Shown: piece by piece, positions 53,612 through 63,600 of the stretch
Position numbering within the stretch: the first letter of the stretch is position 1
Layout of the letters: each line of letters opens with the position of its first letter
Assembly: GCA_019448385.1 (NCBI GenBank)
Contig: JAGTXO010000023.1
Coordinates: 124,001 to 188,000 of the forward strand
Length of the DNA: 64,000 nt
Reading direction: 5' to 3'
Source of the DNA: Diacronema lutheri
Lineage: Eukaryota; Haptophyta; Pavlovophyceae; Pavlovales; Pavlovaceae
Notes under the pieces: model-generated
The model's input: the letters and a program-made list of their open reading frames with translations, nothing else
The model's database searches: none
Told to the model about the DNA's origin: nothing
Made by a program: the position numbers and the translations under genes

Positions 53612-54345
53612 GCGCGGGCGGCGTGGTGCTGCGCTCGCTCGCCGGGCGCGCGCAGCCGCCCGCCGCGACGGCTCGACGCGAGCACTGGGCTAGGGGGAGG
53701 GGGGGGGGGGGGGGGGGCGCAGCCTCGCTCGGAGGGAGGGGAGGCGAGCGCGCGCCAACAGCGGCCTGCGCGTTGGCGCGACCAACGCAGCCTCCGCCTC
53801 CACCAGACATACGCGCGTCATGCCCGGCAACGCAGCAGCTGGGCTTAGACACCGCAGCTGGGCTTGGACACCGCAGCACATCCGCGCGTCGCCTTCCTCG
53901 GCACCGCGAGCGCCTCGCGCTCGCGTCGTCGATGTGCGCATCGACAACGACTGCCGGTGCACCGGCCGCAGCGCGTCCGGCCCGCCCCAACGTCAATCAT
54001 CGAGCGGCGTGGCCCCGTGTCTCCGCGTCCTCTGCGCGCACTCGCGCGCGCGTGAACCGTCGGATGCGGTGCGCGGCAAAGCGCCATCGCAAACGATGTC
54101 GCCCCACGCCGACGCGCGAGCGCACACGGCACCCGCACGTGCGCGCATCCAGGCTGCTGCTCCACTCGGTTGCGCACTGCCTGCCCGCTTGTCGCGCTTG
54201 TCTCGCCGCTCTCGGACGCAGGCGCGCAGAGGCAGCACGCCGGGCCCCACCGCATGTGGGCGGCAGATGCTGCGTCGCCCATCGACGTTGCATGGCGCCA
54301 CCACGTCAAGCGCCTCATATATCGTTGAGCATTTGGCCTGCTTGT
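53612..54345. other. No gene seen; contains a G-run and a small duplication
   Basis: All frames give Arg/Ala shadows. A G-run at about 53,696-53,717 is poly-C on the minus strand and may mark a 3'-UTR intron of the SUZ gene to its right. A 19-bp unit (GCAGCTGGGCTTAGACACC) is tandemly duplicated near 53,840. Confidence 0.45.
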
Positions 54346-54350
54346 CAGTT

Positions 54351-54431
54351 GCCAAGCGGCGGGAAGTCAGAGTCGGAGAAAATGGCAGCTACCCAAGCGG
54401 CGGGAAGTCAGAGTCGGAGAAGATGGCAGCT
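54351..54431. repeat. About 41-bp tandem duplication at the 3' end of the SUZ gene
   Basis: CCAAGCGGCGGGAAGTCAGA plus the following 20 bases occur twice in a row with one A/G difference. The right copy encodes the last residues (FSDSDFPPLG); the left copy lies just after the stop in the minus direction and would encode the same peptide in another frame. Confidence 0.8.
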
Positions 54432-56950
54432 GCAGGCGGCGTGCGCGCAGCCTTGCCCGCAGAGCCTATGCCACCTGCCGCGGCCGTGCATGCGCCGCCA
54501 AAGTGCCCGCCGCCCGCTCGGCGTTCCTGGGCCCCTGCACCTCGCTCGGCGCGCGCGCGCGCTCCACCGCCGTCCAGCCCGCCCGCCACCACGTGCACGC
54601 CTGGGCCCGAGCCGCTTGGTACGCCGGCCGGCCGCGCCTGCGCGGCCGCGAGCCGAGCAGCGCCCATCATCGGCGCCCTGGCCGGCATCGCCATGGCACC
54701 GGCGAAACGATTGGACGACAGTGCGACGCTGCTCGTACCGCTGTCAGCAATGGCGGCCGCGCCCGTCTCACGCTGCGGCGGCGATGGTAGCGGCGGCGGC
54801 AGCGCGCCAACGCCAGCGTCCATCTGCACGACACCATCGCCGCCTGATCCGCCGCCACTCACCGCCATCGCGTTGAGCCGCTGCCAGTCCGGTGCGCCAT
54901 CGCCGGACTGGCCAATGACCGCGTGCGCTGGCGTAGCGGGAGCGCACAGTGCGGGCTGAGGCATGTGAAGCGGGTTGCGCAGACCAAGGCCGAGGCTGGC
55001 GGTGGACACGCCGTGCGCGCAGCTGCACTGTTGCGGCGCCGACTGCGCCACCGCCTGCTGCGCCACCGCCTGCTGCTGCTGCTGCTGCTGCTGCTGCGGC
55101 CGCACCACACCGCCCGCGCCCGCGCCCATCCCCGCGCGACCCGCAGGCCGTGGCAGCTGCGCAAGGCTCGGGTCGAAGAAGCCGCCGCGTCCGCCGCTCC
55201 CCCAGTCGACGCCACCCGTCTGCGCCGGCTGCGCGCATGAGGGCGCCGCGCAGTGCGGGCCACCCACGCCCGGGCCGAAGCCGTTACCACTGCCGTTACC
55301 ACTGCCGTTACCACTGCCGGATGCGCCGCTGCCGGGCGCGTGCGCGCGGACCGGCGGCGCATGTGCTGCGTCCGGCGCGCCTGTGCCGGTGGCGTACCGG
55401 GCGGATGCGGCGAACGCGGCGCACGGACGCGGCACATGTGTCTGCTGCACCGCCGTCGTCGTCGTCGTCGCGCCGCACGCGGCGCCGCACGCAGGACGAC
55501 CGCCGGGCCCCGCATGGCGTGCGCCGCCACCCGCCCTGGGCGGTGAGACCATCTGCGCGTGCACGTGCCCCAGCTGCTGCTGCTGCCCCGGCTGCTGCTG
55601 CCCCGGCTGCTGCTGCCGCCGAGCCGTCGGCGCCTGCTGCGCGCCTTGCGCGTAGCCGAAGGCGCAACTGCCGCAACTGCCGCAACTGCCGCAATTGCCG
55701 CAATTGCCGCAATTGCCGTACCCTCCGTACCCGCTGGCGAAAGCGCCGGCCGCCGCGCAGCCGCAGGGCGAGCAGCAGCCAAACGATGGCGCATACGGCG
55801 AGAAGCCGCCGCCGGCTGGCGCGTACGCGCCGTACGCGGCAAAGTGGGCGGCGAGCGCCATCTGCTGCTCGGCGGAGAGGCCGCCCATCGCGTGCCCACC
55901 GCCCATCGGACCGCCCATCGGACCGCCCATCGGACCGCCCATCGGACCGCCCATCGCCGTGCCGCCTCCGTAGCCGCCGCCCATCGTGTACGCGCCGCCG
56001 TACGGTGCACCAGCCGCGAAGCCGCCGCCACCACCGCCTGCGTAACCACCGCCGCCGCCACCACCGCCTGCGTAACCACCACCACCGCCACCACCGTACG
56101 CGCCGGGAAGCATCATCGCGCCACCCATCGCGCCACCCATCGCGCCACCGCCGCCCACGCCCCAGCGCGGCAGCGAGCGGTCGTACTCGGGGTCAAAGCC
56201 GTTGCCGCCATGACCGCCGCCGGTGGCCGCGCCGCCGCGCCGCCCCTTGCGCACGCCGCCGCGGCTGCCGCTCCGCCCCTTCGCGGCCGCGGCCGTTGTA
56301 GCGGGCACGGCGCCGCTCGTCGCGGTACAGCCCTTGCCGCCGCGCGCCTGCGCGGCCGCCGATGCCAGCGAGGCAGCAGCGCCGCACGGCACGCCGACGC
56401 TTTCGTCCGTGGGCTCCGCATCGTCGCCGCCCGCGGCCGCGGGAGCGCCGTCCGCGATGACGAGCGCTGCGTCCTCCGCCGGCGCCGCGGTGGGAGCGGA
56501 GCCGCTCAAGCAGGTGGCGGGCGCAGGCTGCGCGTCGCTCGCAGCCGACGCCGCGCCGGCGGGCGCATCGCCAGCCGGCGCGTCGCCTGCCTCGGCCGCG
56601 CTGCCGTCCGCGGCTGCGCCCGGCGCCGCAGCCGCGCCCGCCTCTGCAGCAAAGATGCGCGCGCGTACGGCCTCGTACTCGTCCGCGCGCTGCTGCACGC
56701 TCCTCGCCGCGCTCGCGGCGCTCGCGCCGAGCGAGCCGTCGGCGCCATTTGCGCTCCCCGCCGAGGGCTCGCGCTTCATGATCTGTAGCTTGACCCCGCT
56801 GGCCGCAGTGGCAGCGCCGCCCGCCGCGGGTGTGCACGGTGCGCCCTCCGTACTGACGCTCGTGCCGATGGTCGTGGCGTTCGGCGCGTCGGCGGCCCGA
56901 GGCGCCGCGCCGGCCTGCGCCGTCGTGTCTCCGCGCTCATCCTCGGGCAT
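54389..56950 (-). CDS. SUZ-domain RNA-binding-type protein, Gly/Gln-rich
   Basis: ATG 56950 (MPEDERGDTTAQAG) to the stop at 54389 gives 853 residues in one exon. The SUZ domain is near residue 60: VKLQIMKREPS, then RSVQQRADEYEAVRARIF. SUZ domains bind RNA and often follow an R3H domain; none is visible here, so the R3H may be absent or in an unseen 5' exon. The middle is low complexity: GGPMGGPMGG repeats, Gly/Tyr runs, a GNCGNCGNCGSCGSC stretch and a poly-Gln tract from (CTG)n on the + strand near 55,072-55,098. The C-terminus SDSDFPPLG may be a short docking motif. Such composition suggests a ribonucleoprotein-granule protein. Confidence 0.7.
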   Translation of the reverse strand: MPEDERGDTTAQAGAAPRAADAPNATTIGTSVSTEGAPCTPAAGGAATAASGVKLQIMKREPSAGSANGADGSLGASAASAARSVQQRADEYEAVRARIFAAEAGAAAAPGAAADGSAAEAGDAPAGDAPAGAASAASDAQPAPATCLSGSAPTAAPAEDAALVIADGAPAAAGGDDAEPTDESVGVPCGAAASLASAAAQARGGKGCTATSGAVPATTAAAAKGRSGSRGGVRKGRRGGAATGGGHGGNGFDPEYDRSLPRWGVGGGGAMGGAMGGAMMLPGAYGGGGGGGYAGGGGGGGGYAGGGGGGFAAGAPYGGAYTMGGGYGGGTAMGGPMGGPMGGPMGGPMGGGHAMGGLSAEQQMALAAHFAAYGAYAPAGGGFSPYAPSFGCCSPCGCAAAGAFASGYGGYGNCGNCGNCGSCGSCGSCAFGYAQGAQQAPTARRQQQPGQQQPGQQQQLGHVHAQMVSPPRAGGGARHAGPGGRPACGAACGATTTTTAVQQTHVPRPCAAFAASARYATGTGAPDAAHAPPVRAHAPGSGASGSGNGSGNGSGNGFGPGVGGPHCAAPSCAQPAQTGGVDWGSGGRGGFFDPSLAQLPRPAGRAGMGAGAGGVVRPQQQQQQQQQAVAQQAVAQSAPQQCSCAHGVSTASLGLGLRNPLHMPQPALCAPATPAHAVIGQSGDGAPDWQRLNAMAVSGGGSGGDGVVQMDAGVGALPPPLPSPPQRETGAAAIADSGTSSVALSSNRFAGAMAMPARAPMMGAARLAAAQARPAGVPSGSGPGVHVVAGGLDGGGARARAERGAGAQERRAGGGHFGGACTAAAGGIGSAGKAARTPPAAAIFSDSDFPPLG

Positions 56951-57361
56951 TCTGCGACCGGAACCGAGAATCCTGTCCGGGCTCGTGCCGGACCTGCAGC
57001 TGATGCGGCTGACCGCTGACCCAGGCTGACCGTGTCGGCTGGGCTCGACCTCGCGCTCAACCGGCTGCCGGACGCACGCCTCGCGTGGTGTACATCCTTC
57101 ATGCGTCCGGCGTGCGCTCGCTCGTACTCCCTCCCGCGCTGCTGCGCGCGCACGGGCGGGACGCACTTCAAGCGGTGCGGCCGGTGCCGCGCGTCAATAC
57201 TTGCGTGGAGTGCGGCCTAGACGCCGCGCGTGGCTGAGAGAGCGTCACTGGATTTGTCAAGCCCACGCCGTTTGAGGTCCCGGCTCCCTCCCCCCGGCAC
57301 ACCAATCATCACGGGCACAGAGAGCCGGGTAGGCTGTAGTCAGTTCGAGGGGGCCGGCGTA
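56951..57361. other. Intergenic, no gene assigned
   Basis: The SUZ-gene frame is open upstream to 57,166, so some of this may be its 5' coding or UTR sequence. The rest is A+T-richer near 57,240-57,320 (GGATTTGTCAAG). A fragment TAGTCAGTTCGAG near 57,335 and 57,358 belongs to the repeat cluster next to it. Confidence 0.4.
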
Positions 57362-57441
57362 GTCAGTTCGAGAGCGCGCCGGCGGCGGTCACGGTGCTGT
57401 GGTCAGTTCGAGAGCGCGCCGGCGGCGGTCACGGTGCTGTG
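57362..57441. repeat. 40-bp tandem duplication spanning the stop of the anchored membrane protein gene
   Basis: GTCAGTTCGAGAGCGCGCCG plus the next 20 bases occur twice, head to tail. On the minus strand each copy encodes HSTVTAAGALSN followed by TGA. The right copy is the real end of the gene. A third, partial GTCAGTTCGAG lies near 57,338-57,350. Confidence 0.8.
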
Positions 57442-59820
57442 CTCATCCGTGCTCGCGGCCGATGCACGGTCGGCGCCGATGGGCGGAGGGGTCGGCGGAG
57501 CCCCACCCGCCGCGCGCGGCGGCCCAACAGCTGCGGCTGCCGTCGCGGCGACCGGCGCGGCCTGCGCCACTATCCCGCCCGCGCGCGCCTGCCGCTCGCT
57601 CAGCGAGGCGTTCTCGGCCCGCGACGCGCCCGTAGCTGCGCTTGACCCCCAGAGCCAGCTGAACCATCCGCGACGCTGCGGATCGGCCGGTGGTGCCGCA
57701 TGAGCGGTTGCCGTTTCGGCCACGCCCCGCTCGCTCGCGGGCGGCGTGCGGCGCGCAGTCGCGGCGTCGGTACCCGCCGCCGTTTCGTCCGCGCGGAGAC
57801 TGCCGGCCTCGCGAGCGTGCGCGCCGTCGATCGCGGCGGCAGCCCGCCCATCCGCAAGCGGCGGTGAGAGCGGCGCGCGCGCGCGCGCGCCGTGCGGCCC
57901 GGCGGGCGGCCCGGGCAGCAGCGCGGCAGCGGCCGCGGCCTGCTCGACGGCGGCGGCGGCGGCAAAGTCGTCGACGGACACGGCGGAGAGCGTGTACGCG
58001 GCAACGGGCGCCGCCGTACTCCTGCGCTGCAGCGGCGAGCGCAGCCCAACGAGAGGATCAACAATTCCACCGCCGCTGCCGACGGCGCCGGCCGGCGGCT
58101 CCACGCCGGGCTGCGGCTGCACAGCTTGGCCGGCGAGCACGCTGCCCGAGCGGCGGACGAGGAGCTGCTCCACCTCGGTCGAGGCGGCGGCGGAGGTGGC
58201 GCCGACCGTCTGCACGGCGGAGCGCAGCTCGGACGCGGCGGACGGGAGCAGCGCGCTGTCGGACGCGGACTGCGCGTCGAGCGACGCGGGCGGGGGCTGC
58301 GCGAGCACCGACGTGGCCTCCGCGGCGGCGGCCGCTGCGCTCATCGCGTCGCCCAGGCCCGAGCTCCCGGCGTCGACGGCGGAGCCGAGCGACGGGAGCG
58401 CGCCGCCCGTCGGCGACGTGGACGGGAGCGGGAGGGAGACGCGCGTCGCCGCCTCGATGGGGATGGTCGGCAGCTCGTCGCCGTGCGCCGGCAGCGGCCT
58501 CTCAGCGTTCTCGTCGGTCGGCGCGGCGTCTGCCGTTCGCGCCAGCTGCCGCGTCGCCTCGCCGCCCCGCCCGATGCCGTTGGCCGCGGCGCTCTTCGCC
58601 GCGGCCGCCTCCTCGGCGGACGGCGGCTGCAGCTGCTGCTGCTGCTTGGCGCGCGCCTCGCGCTGGCTCTGCTGCGAGGCGGCGAGCGCGGACGCGCTCT
58701 TGTCCGCCTCGCGCAGCGTGCCCGCGCTCGCCGCGGTCGGTTCAGAACGGAGCCACGCGACGGGATTGAAGAGACGGACTACGGCACCGCGCAGGTGGTC
58801 GCCCGTCTTGCGCTGCAGCGAGTCGGCGTCGAGGAGGGAGAGGACAAACTCGCGCGCGTGCTCGCGCACGAGTGCGTCCTCGAGCAGCGAGGTGGCCGCA
58901 GCCTGCAGCAGCTCAGTCGCGGCGTCGGTTACGTCCTCCGTACCAATTAGCCGCATCCCAAACGAAGCGGCCGTCTGCAGGAAGGCGTCGGAGCAGATCA
59001 CGTCCTGCAGGCCGGCAAGCACGGCGGCTCGCACGCCGGGCAGCGAAAAGACGAGCTGCATCAGGTCCGACACCTTGTCCACCACCTGCTCGTTTGTGAG
59101 GACCTGCGCGCGCGGCGCGCGGCGCGCGGCCGTGCGCGCGGCACGCGGCGCTGTCCGGTGGGCCAAGCCGCTGTCCGGTGGGCCAAGCCGCGCGTGCGCG
59201 CCGTGGCGGCCTCGGCGCGCGAGGTGCGCACCTGCTGCACGAGGTGCACGACCGCGCCGATCGTCTGCGGGTCCTCGAGCACGCCCTGCAGCCACTGCAG
59301 CGTGCGCTGTCGCGTGCGCTCATCCGCGAGGAGCGTGGCGAGCGTGTGCATCGACACCTCGGCGGTCTTGGTCTGTACGGACTTGTCGCCCAGCGAGCGG
59401 GAGGCGAGGTCGGCGAGCTCCTGCGTCATCTTCGCCTTCGCCTGCTCGCGGTAGAGCAGCCAACCGAGCAGCAGCGCGAGCACCGTGCCGCCGAGCCACT
59501 GGAGCGTTTGCGCACTGCGCGAGCGTTGCGCGCAGAGCGAGCGGCCAGTGCGTGCGTGCGCGCGCGGGCGGACGGGCAGGGACGCGCGGGACACGGCGGG
59601 ACATGCGTGAGATGCACAGCACGAGGCGCGACGCACTCTGCGCGTGCGGCGGGGCCCTCCGCGCGGCGTGATGCGCGCACCTCGAGCGGTTGAGCGCGCG
59701 GTCGAGAAGCGAGCGCACCTCGTCGCGCGAGTAGGCGCGGAGGACGCGCTTCCCGTGGCCAGGCGCGCTGTCGTCATCGAGCTGCACGGATGGCGCGAGC
59801 GTCGGGCGGAACGCGCCCAT
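57403..59820 (-). CDS. Unknown single-pass membrane protein with helical domain and disordered tail
   Basis: Three exons in phase: 59820-59681 (MGAFRPTLAPSVQLDDDS), 59514-59232 and 59103-57403; 707 residues. Exon 2 starts with a transmembrane helix (LGGTVLALLLGWLLY) followed by helices (VSMHTLATLLADERTRQRTL, DPQTIGAVVHLVQQ). Exon 3 continues VVDKVSDLMQLVFSLPGVRA, DAFLQTAASFGMRLIGTEDV and AREFVLSLLDADSLQRKTGD, which reads as repeated helical hairpins, then a long Ala/Ser/Pro-rich tail with RGWFSWLWGSS. I do not recognise the family. The repeated L-x-x-hairpins flanking bulky residues suggest an organelle membrane protein, but this is a guess. Confidence 0.65.
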
Positions 59821-60173
59821 GGTGCGCGGCGTGGCACGTGCTCCCGGCCCGAGCTGCGAGGGCGCTGAGCGCGCCGCGGGCGCGCGCGCGTGGCGAAGCG
59901 GCGGGATGAGCCGCGCGCGCCATCTCGGCGGCACGCCAGCAGAGCACGTCGACGGCCGGGGCTCCGACGGGCCGGCCATGTGCGCGGCATGCGCGGCCGC
60001 CTTATTCGCTTGCCGCCGCGCAAGTGACGCGAGCGCCTCCCGCGTCCGCACGACCGTCGACACGGCCTTGCGCATCTTGTGCGGGTGACGGGTGACGCTG
60101 GCGTACCCGCCGTCCTGTGCGGGTGACGCTGCGTTTGTGCGGCGGCGGCCGTCCTCAACGCGGCCGATTGCAA
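59821..60173. other. Intergenic, probably promoter of the two divergent ORFs
   Basis: The stretch separates the minus-strand membrane protein start (59820) from the plus-strand ORF at 60174. A shadow ORF crosses it in both directions, but composition is not gene-like. A 17-bp unit TGTGCGGGTGACGCTG is partly duplicated near 60,077-60,130. Confidence 0.35.
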
Positions 60174-60536
60174 ATGGGCGCGCCGCTCGTGCCGCAGCTG
60201 GCGCTGCAGCGGCTGCTCGCGGAGCGCGTCGGGCCGAGCTCGCCGCGCACGCCGCGCGTGTCTTTCACGCCGCGCGACGGGCCGCGCGGCTGCATGCTCG
60301 GCCCGAGGCAAGACGTGCTCAGTGCGGAGCACGAGAGCCTCCCGCGCGGGACGCTTAGCCCACGCGGGACGCGAATTAGCCCACGCGGGACGCCCAGCCC
60401 GCGCGGGATGCTCACACCACGCGCTGCAGCGCTGCACGGCCGTCGAGTGCTCTCCCGCGGCTTCAGCGAGGAGCTCCACCCGCGCGCATTGCATCGATCA
60501 GACGTGGGCGCGCACAGGCGGACGACGGAGGACTGA
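60174..60536 (+). CDS. Small Ser-Pro-Arg-Gly repeat protein
   Basis: ATG 60174 gives MGAPLVPQLALQRLLAERVG and then a series of SPRGT/SPRGM units (LPRGTLSPRGT, ISPRGTPSPRGM) to TGA 60536, 120 residues. The repeats come from a short DNA unit CACGCGGGACGC repeated about four times. Proline-directed phosphorylation sites are plausible. The antisense frame is also open, but less protein-like. No homologue is recognised. Confidence 0.35.
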   Translation: MGAPLVPQLALQRLLAERVGPSSPRTPRVSFTPRDGPRGCMLGPRQDVLSAEHESLPRGTLSPRGTRISPRGTPSPRGMLTPRAAALHGRRVLSRGFSEELHPRALHRSDVGAHRRTTED

Positions 60537-60631
60537 CGCACGCGGCTAGAAAGGTTGCTAGCTCTGGTGCCGTTCAGCCCCTCGTGACGTGCTCTCCGCC
60601 CTGAGCGCGGCGTTCACAGGCTGCTGGCCGC

Positions 60632-63600
60632 TCACGCGGCGCGTGCGCCCGGCCCGTTCTGCCGGTTGCGCCGGTGGAACCACTCGTTGTATGACGACTC
60701 GTCGCGCGCGCGGCTCGTGCCGGGCTGCAGCGCGGACAGGTCGAGACGGCCGTCGGACGCAAACGCGGCCGCGCCGGCGTGCTGTGCGGCGGGCAGCTCG
60801 GCGCCGCCGCCCGTCACGCCAGCGGACGCGGCGCGTGCCTGCGCCCACGGCGCGCGGCAGAGGGGGCAGCTCGCGCACGCAAGCCACGGCGCGCCGTCGA
60901 GCGCGCCAGCCGCGAGGACGGTCACGACGCCCGTGACGGTCGCCGCGCGCTCGGCCTGCGCGCGCTGCCAGCGCGCGATGCACTCCGCGTGCACGTTTGC
61001 GCCGCAGCTGAGCGCGCACCACTCGATTGCCTCGGCGCATCCCGCCCAACGCTCGTCTTCCTCGCAAGAGGAGGGCGCGTGCCCCTCAGCGTCGGCCGCT
61101 GGTTCGGCCGCACCGGTAGCCCAGCCATCGCGGGACTGAACTGGCGAAGGGTCGGCGGACGGTGCAGCCGCCGGCGCGCCGTCTGCCGCGCCGCGCACCG
61201 CGCCCGCCTCGCCCGCCTTGCGCTGCGCGAACGCAAGCTCGATGGCGAAGGGCTCGAAGCAGATCGGGCAGCAGCCGTCGGCGCTCATCCGCCTGCGGCG
61301 CGCGCGTGGCGCGCGCGCGTGCGGTGGCGGCGGCGGCGGCGGCGGCTCGGCGCCGATCGCCTCATTCGATCCGCGGTCGACCGCCGCTTCGAACGCGGCG
61401 AGCGCCTGCGGCGCTGGCGCGAGCTCTGGATGGAGAGCGCGCGCGCGCGCGTCGGCCACGCCGGCTGCGCCGGCCGCGTCATCGCCCGTGCCTGCGGCGG
61501 CAAAGGCGGCAATTGGCTGGCGTGGCGCGAGGATGGTGGCGAGCTCCGCTTGCAGGAGCGCGCGCTGCTGGAGGAGGCTGGAGCTGCGCGCCAGCCCGAG
61601 CACGCGAAGATAGACCCACAGCAGGTGCTTGCACGAGTGTCCGCTCTTGTCCGCACAGTCGCAGCGGGGCTGCGCGTCGACGTGGACAGTGTAGACGAGG
61701 CCCGTGCTGCCCAGCACGCTGAAGGTCGAGTGCCACGCGCTCGGCGCGGTGGGCGGCGCGGCGCCGACCGCGGGCGCAGCGGACGCGCCTACGCTAACGT
61801 CCACGCGCCGGAGCAAGTAGAGGCGCTGCGTGAGCGCACGGCCGATCCGCTCGTCGACCGCGCGGCTGCGCGAGCGCTCGCGCGCGGCGCGCACCTCCGC
61901 AGCGGCCGCGCGGGGCTGCGCCGCGGCGAGCGTCGCGCCGCGCGTGCGCTGCCGCTTGGCCGCGCGCGCCGCGGCCGCCGCCGCCATTTCCGCCTCGCGC
62001 TCGGCGCGCGCCGCCTGCAGCGCGGCCTCGGAGGGGGCGCGCGTGACGCCGGCCCTCTGCGCGCGCACATGCCGCAGGACCCACGCCTCCGTCACGGTGG
62101 TCGCGCCGCGCAGTCGCCAGTCTACCGCCTCGGCCGCGCGTTCCGGCGCGATCGCGCCCGACAGCACGCGCCGCATCGCGTCGCTGCGCGAGTCGACGAC
62201 GACGTGCGTGAGCGTGCGCACGCCCATGGCCGGCGCGTCCGGCGCAGCGGCCGAGTCCGGCGCAGCGGCCGACGCCGCGCCCGAGCCGTCGCCGTCCGCC
62301 GGGCTGCTACGCGCGCTCGCCACCGGCGCGCCGGCGGGCGGCGCCGGCGACATGGGCGCGCCTGCGCCGCCCCGCGTCTCCGAACCGCGCGCGCGCGCGG
62401 GCAGGCGGCGGAGGACACGTGCGCCAAGCGCCTCGAGCGCACCCTCGATCCGCGCCTTGTCCTTGAAGCAGACGCCGTCGAACGAGTGGACGAGCGCAAC
62501 GCAGCGCAGCGGGAACGCGCCGAGCTGCCCGCGCGCCTCGCAGCCCGCGCCCGCACCCGCGTCGCCCTGCCCCGCCCGAGCGGCTGCGCCGACGCCCGTG
62601 GCTGCACGCGCCGCCGTGCGCGCCGTCGCCTCGAGCGCCGCCTGCGCGCGCGCGGCGACGAGGCGCTCCGCGCGCAGCTGCTCGCGGCTGTCGACGGTGA
62701 CGAGCGTGCCATCCTCCGCTTCAAAGGTGAAGCGTTCGCACTCGCCGCTCGCCGATACTCGGCCGGCTGCCGGGCCGGCTGCCGGGCCGGCAGCCGGCCC
62801 GGCAGCCGGCCCGGCTGCCGGGCCAGCTGCGCCGGCCGAAGCCGCCGCGCCCTCGTCGCAGCCGCCTTGGGAGTCGGCCCGCGCCTGCTGCTGCTGTTGC
62901 TGCTCCTGCTGCTGCTGTGGCTGCGCGAGGTAAAAGCGAATGCGCGAGCGGTCAGTGCCGAGGTCAAGGAGCGGGGCGAGCAGGTCGACGAGCCGCCGCG
63001 CGCCCTCGCGCGTCTCCGCGTTCACAGTCGGCACGAGCGCGCGTGGCCGCACGACGCGCACAAAGCTGCAGATCTCGTCGTAACTCGAGTGCTCCGAGTA
63101 GGGCAGCGCGTACGCGCGCGTCGCGCCGCCATGCTCCTCCCAGGCGACGTAGCCACGCACCGCCTGCGATGGCGTGTAGCTCCAGCCTGTCGGACGCACG
63201 GCGACGACCGCACGCCACGCGACGCGCTCGCCCGGCGCGGGGCTGCCGTCGGCCCTTCCGAGAAGCGCCGACATTGCCTCGTGGTCCGCCAGCCCACCGC
63301 CCATCGGAACGACGCGCACGCGCGCCACCGAGCCAGCCGCGGGCGGCGCTAGTGGCGCCGCCGCATCCGCCGCAGCGGCCGGCGCGGCGGCCGGCGCCTC
63401 GGCCGGCGCGGCGGCGGTGGCGACAGCGGCGGCGGCGCGTACAGCGGCTGCCAGATCCGCGGCGGCCAGCGCGGCTGGTTCGGCCGCGCTCGCGCTGCCC
63501 GCCGCGCCGCCGCGCGCGCCCGCTCGCCCCTCTGCCGCCTCGCCGGTGACCACCCAACCGTCCCGCCACCAGCCACACAGCCGCAGCTTGCGCGCGCGCG

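Noticed and set aside
60155-60541. Minus-strand ORF with VPRGL repeats
   Set aside because: The plus-strand reading (SPRGT repeats from ATG 60174) is more protein-like; only one was kept, at low confidence.
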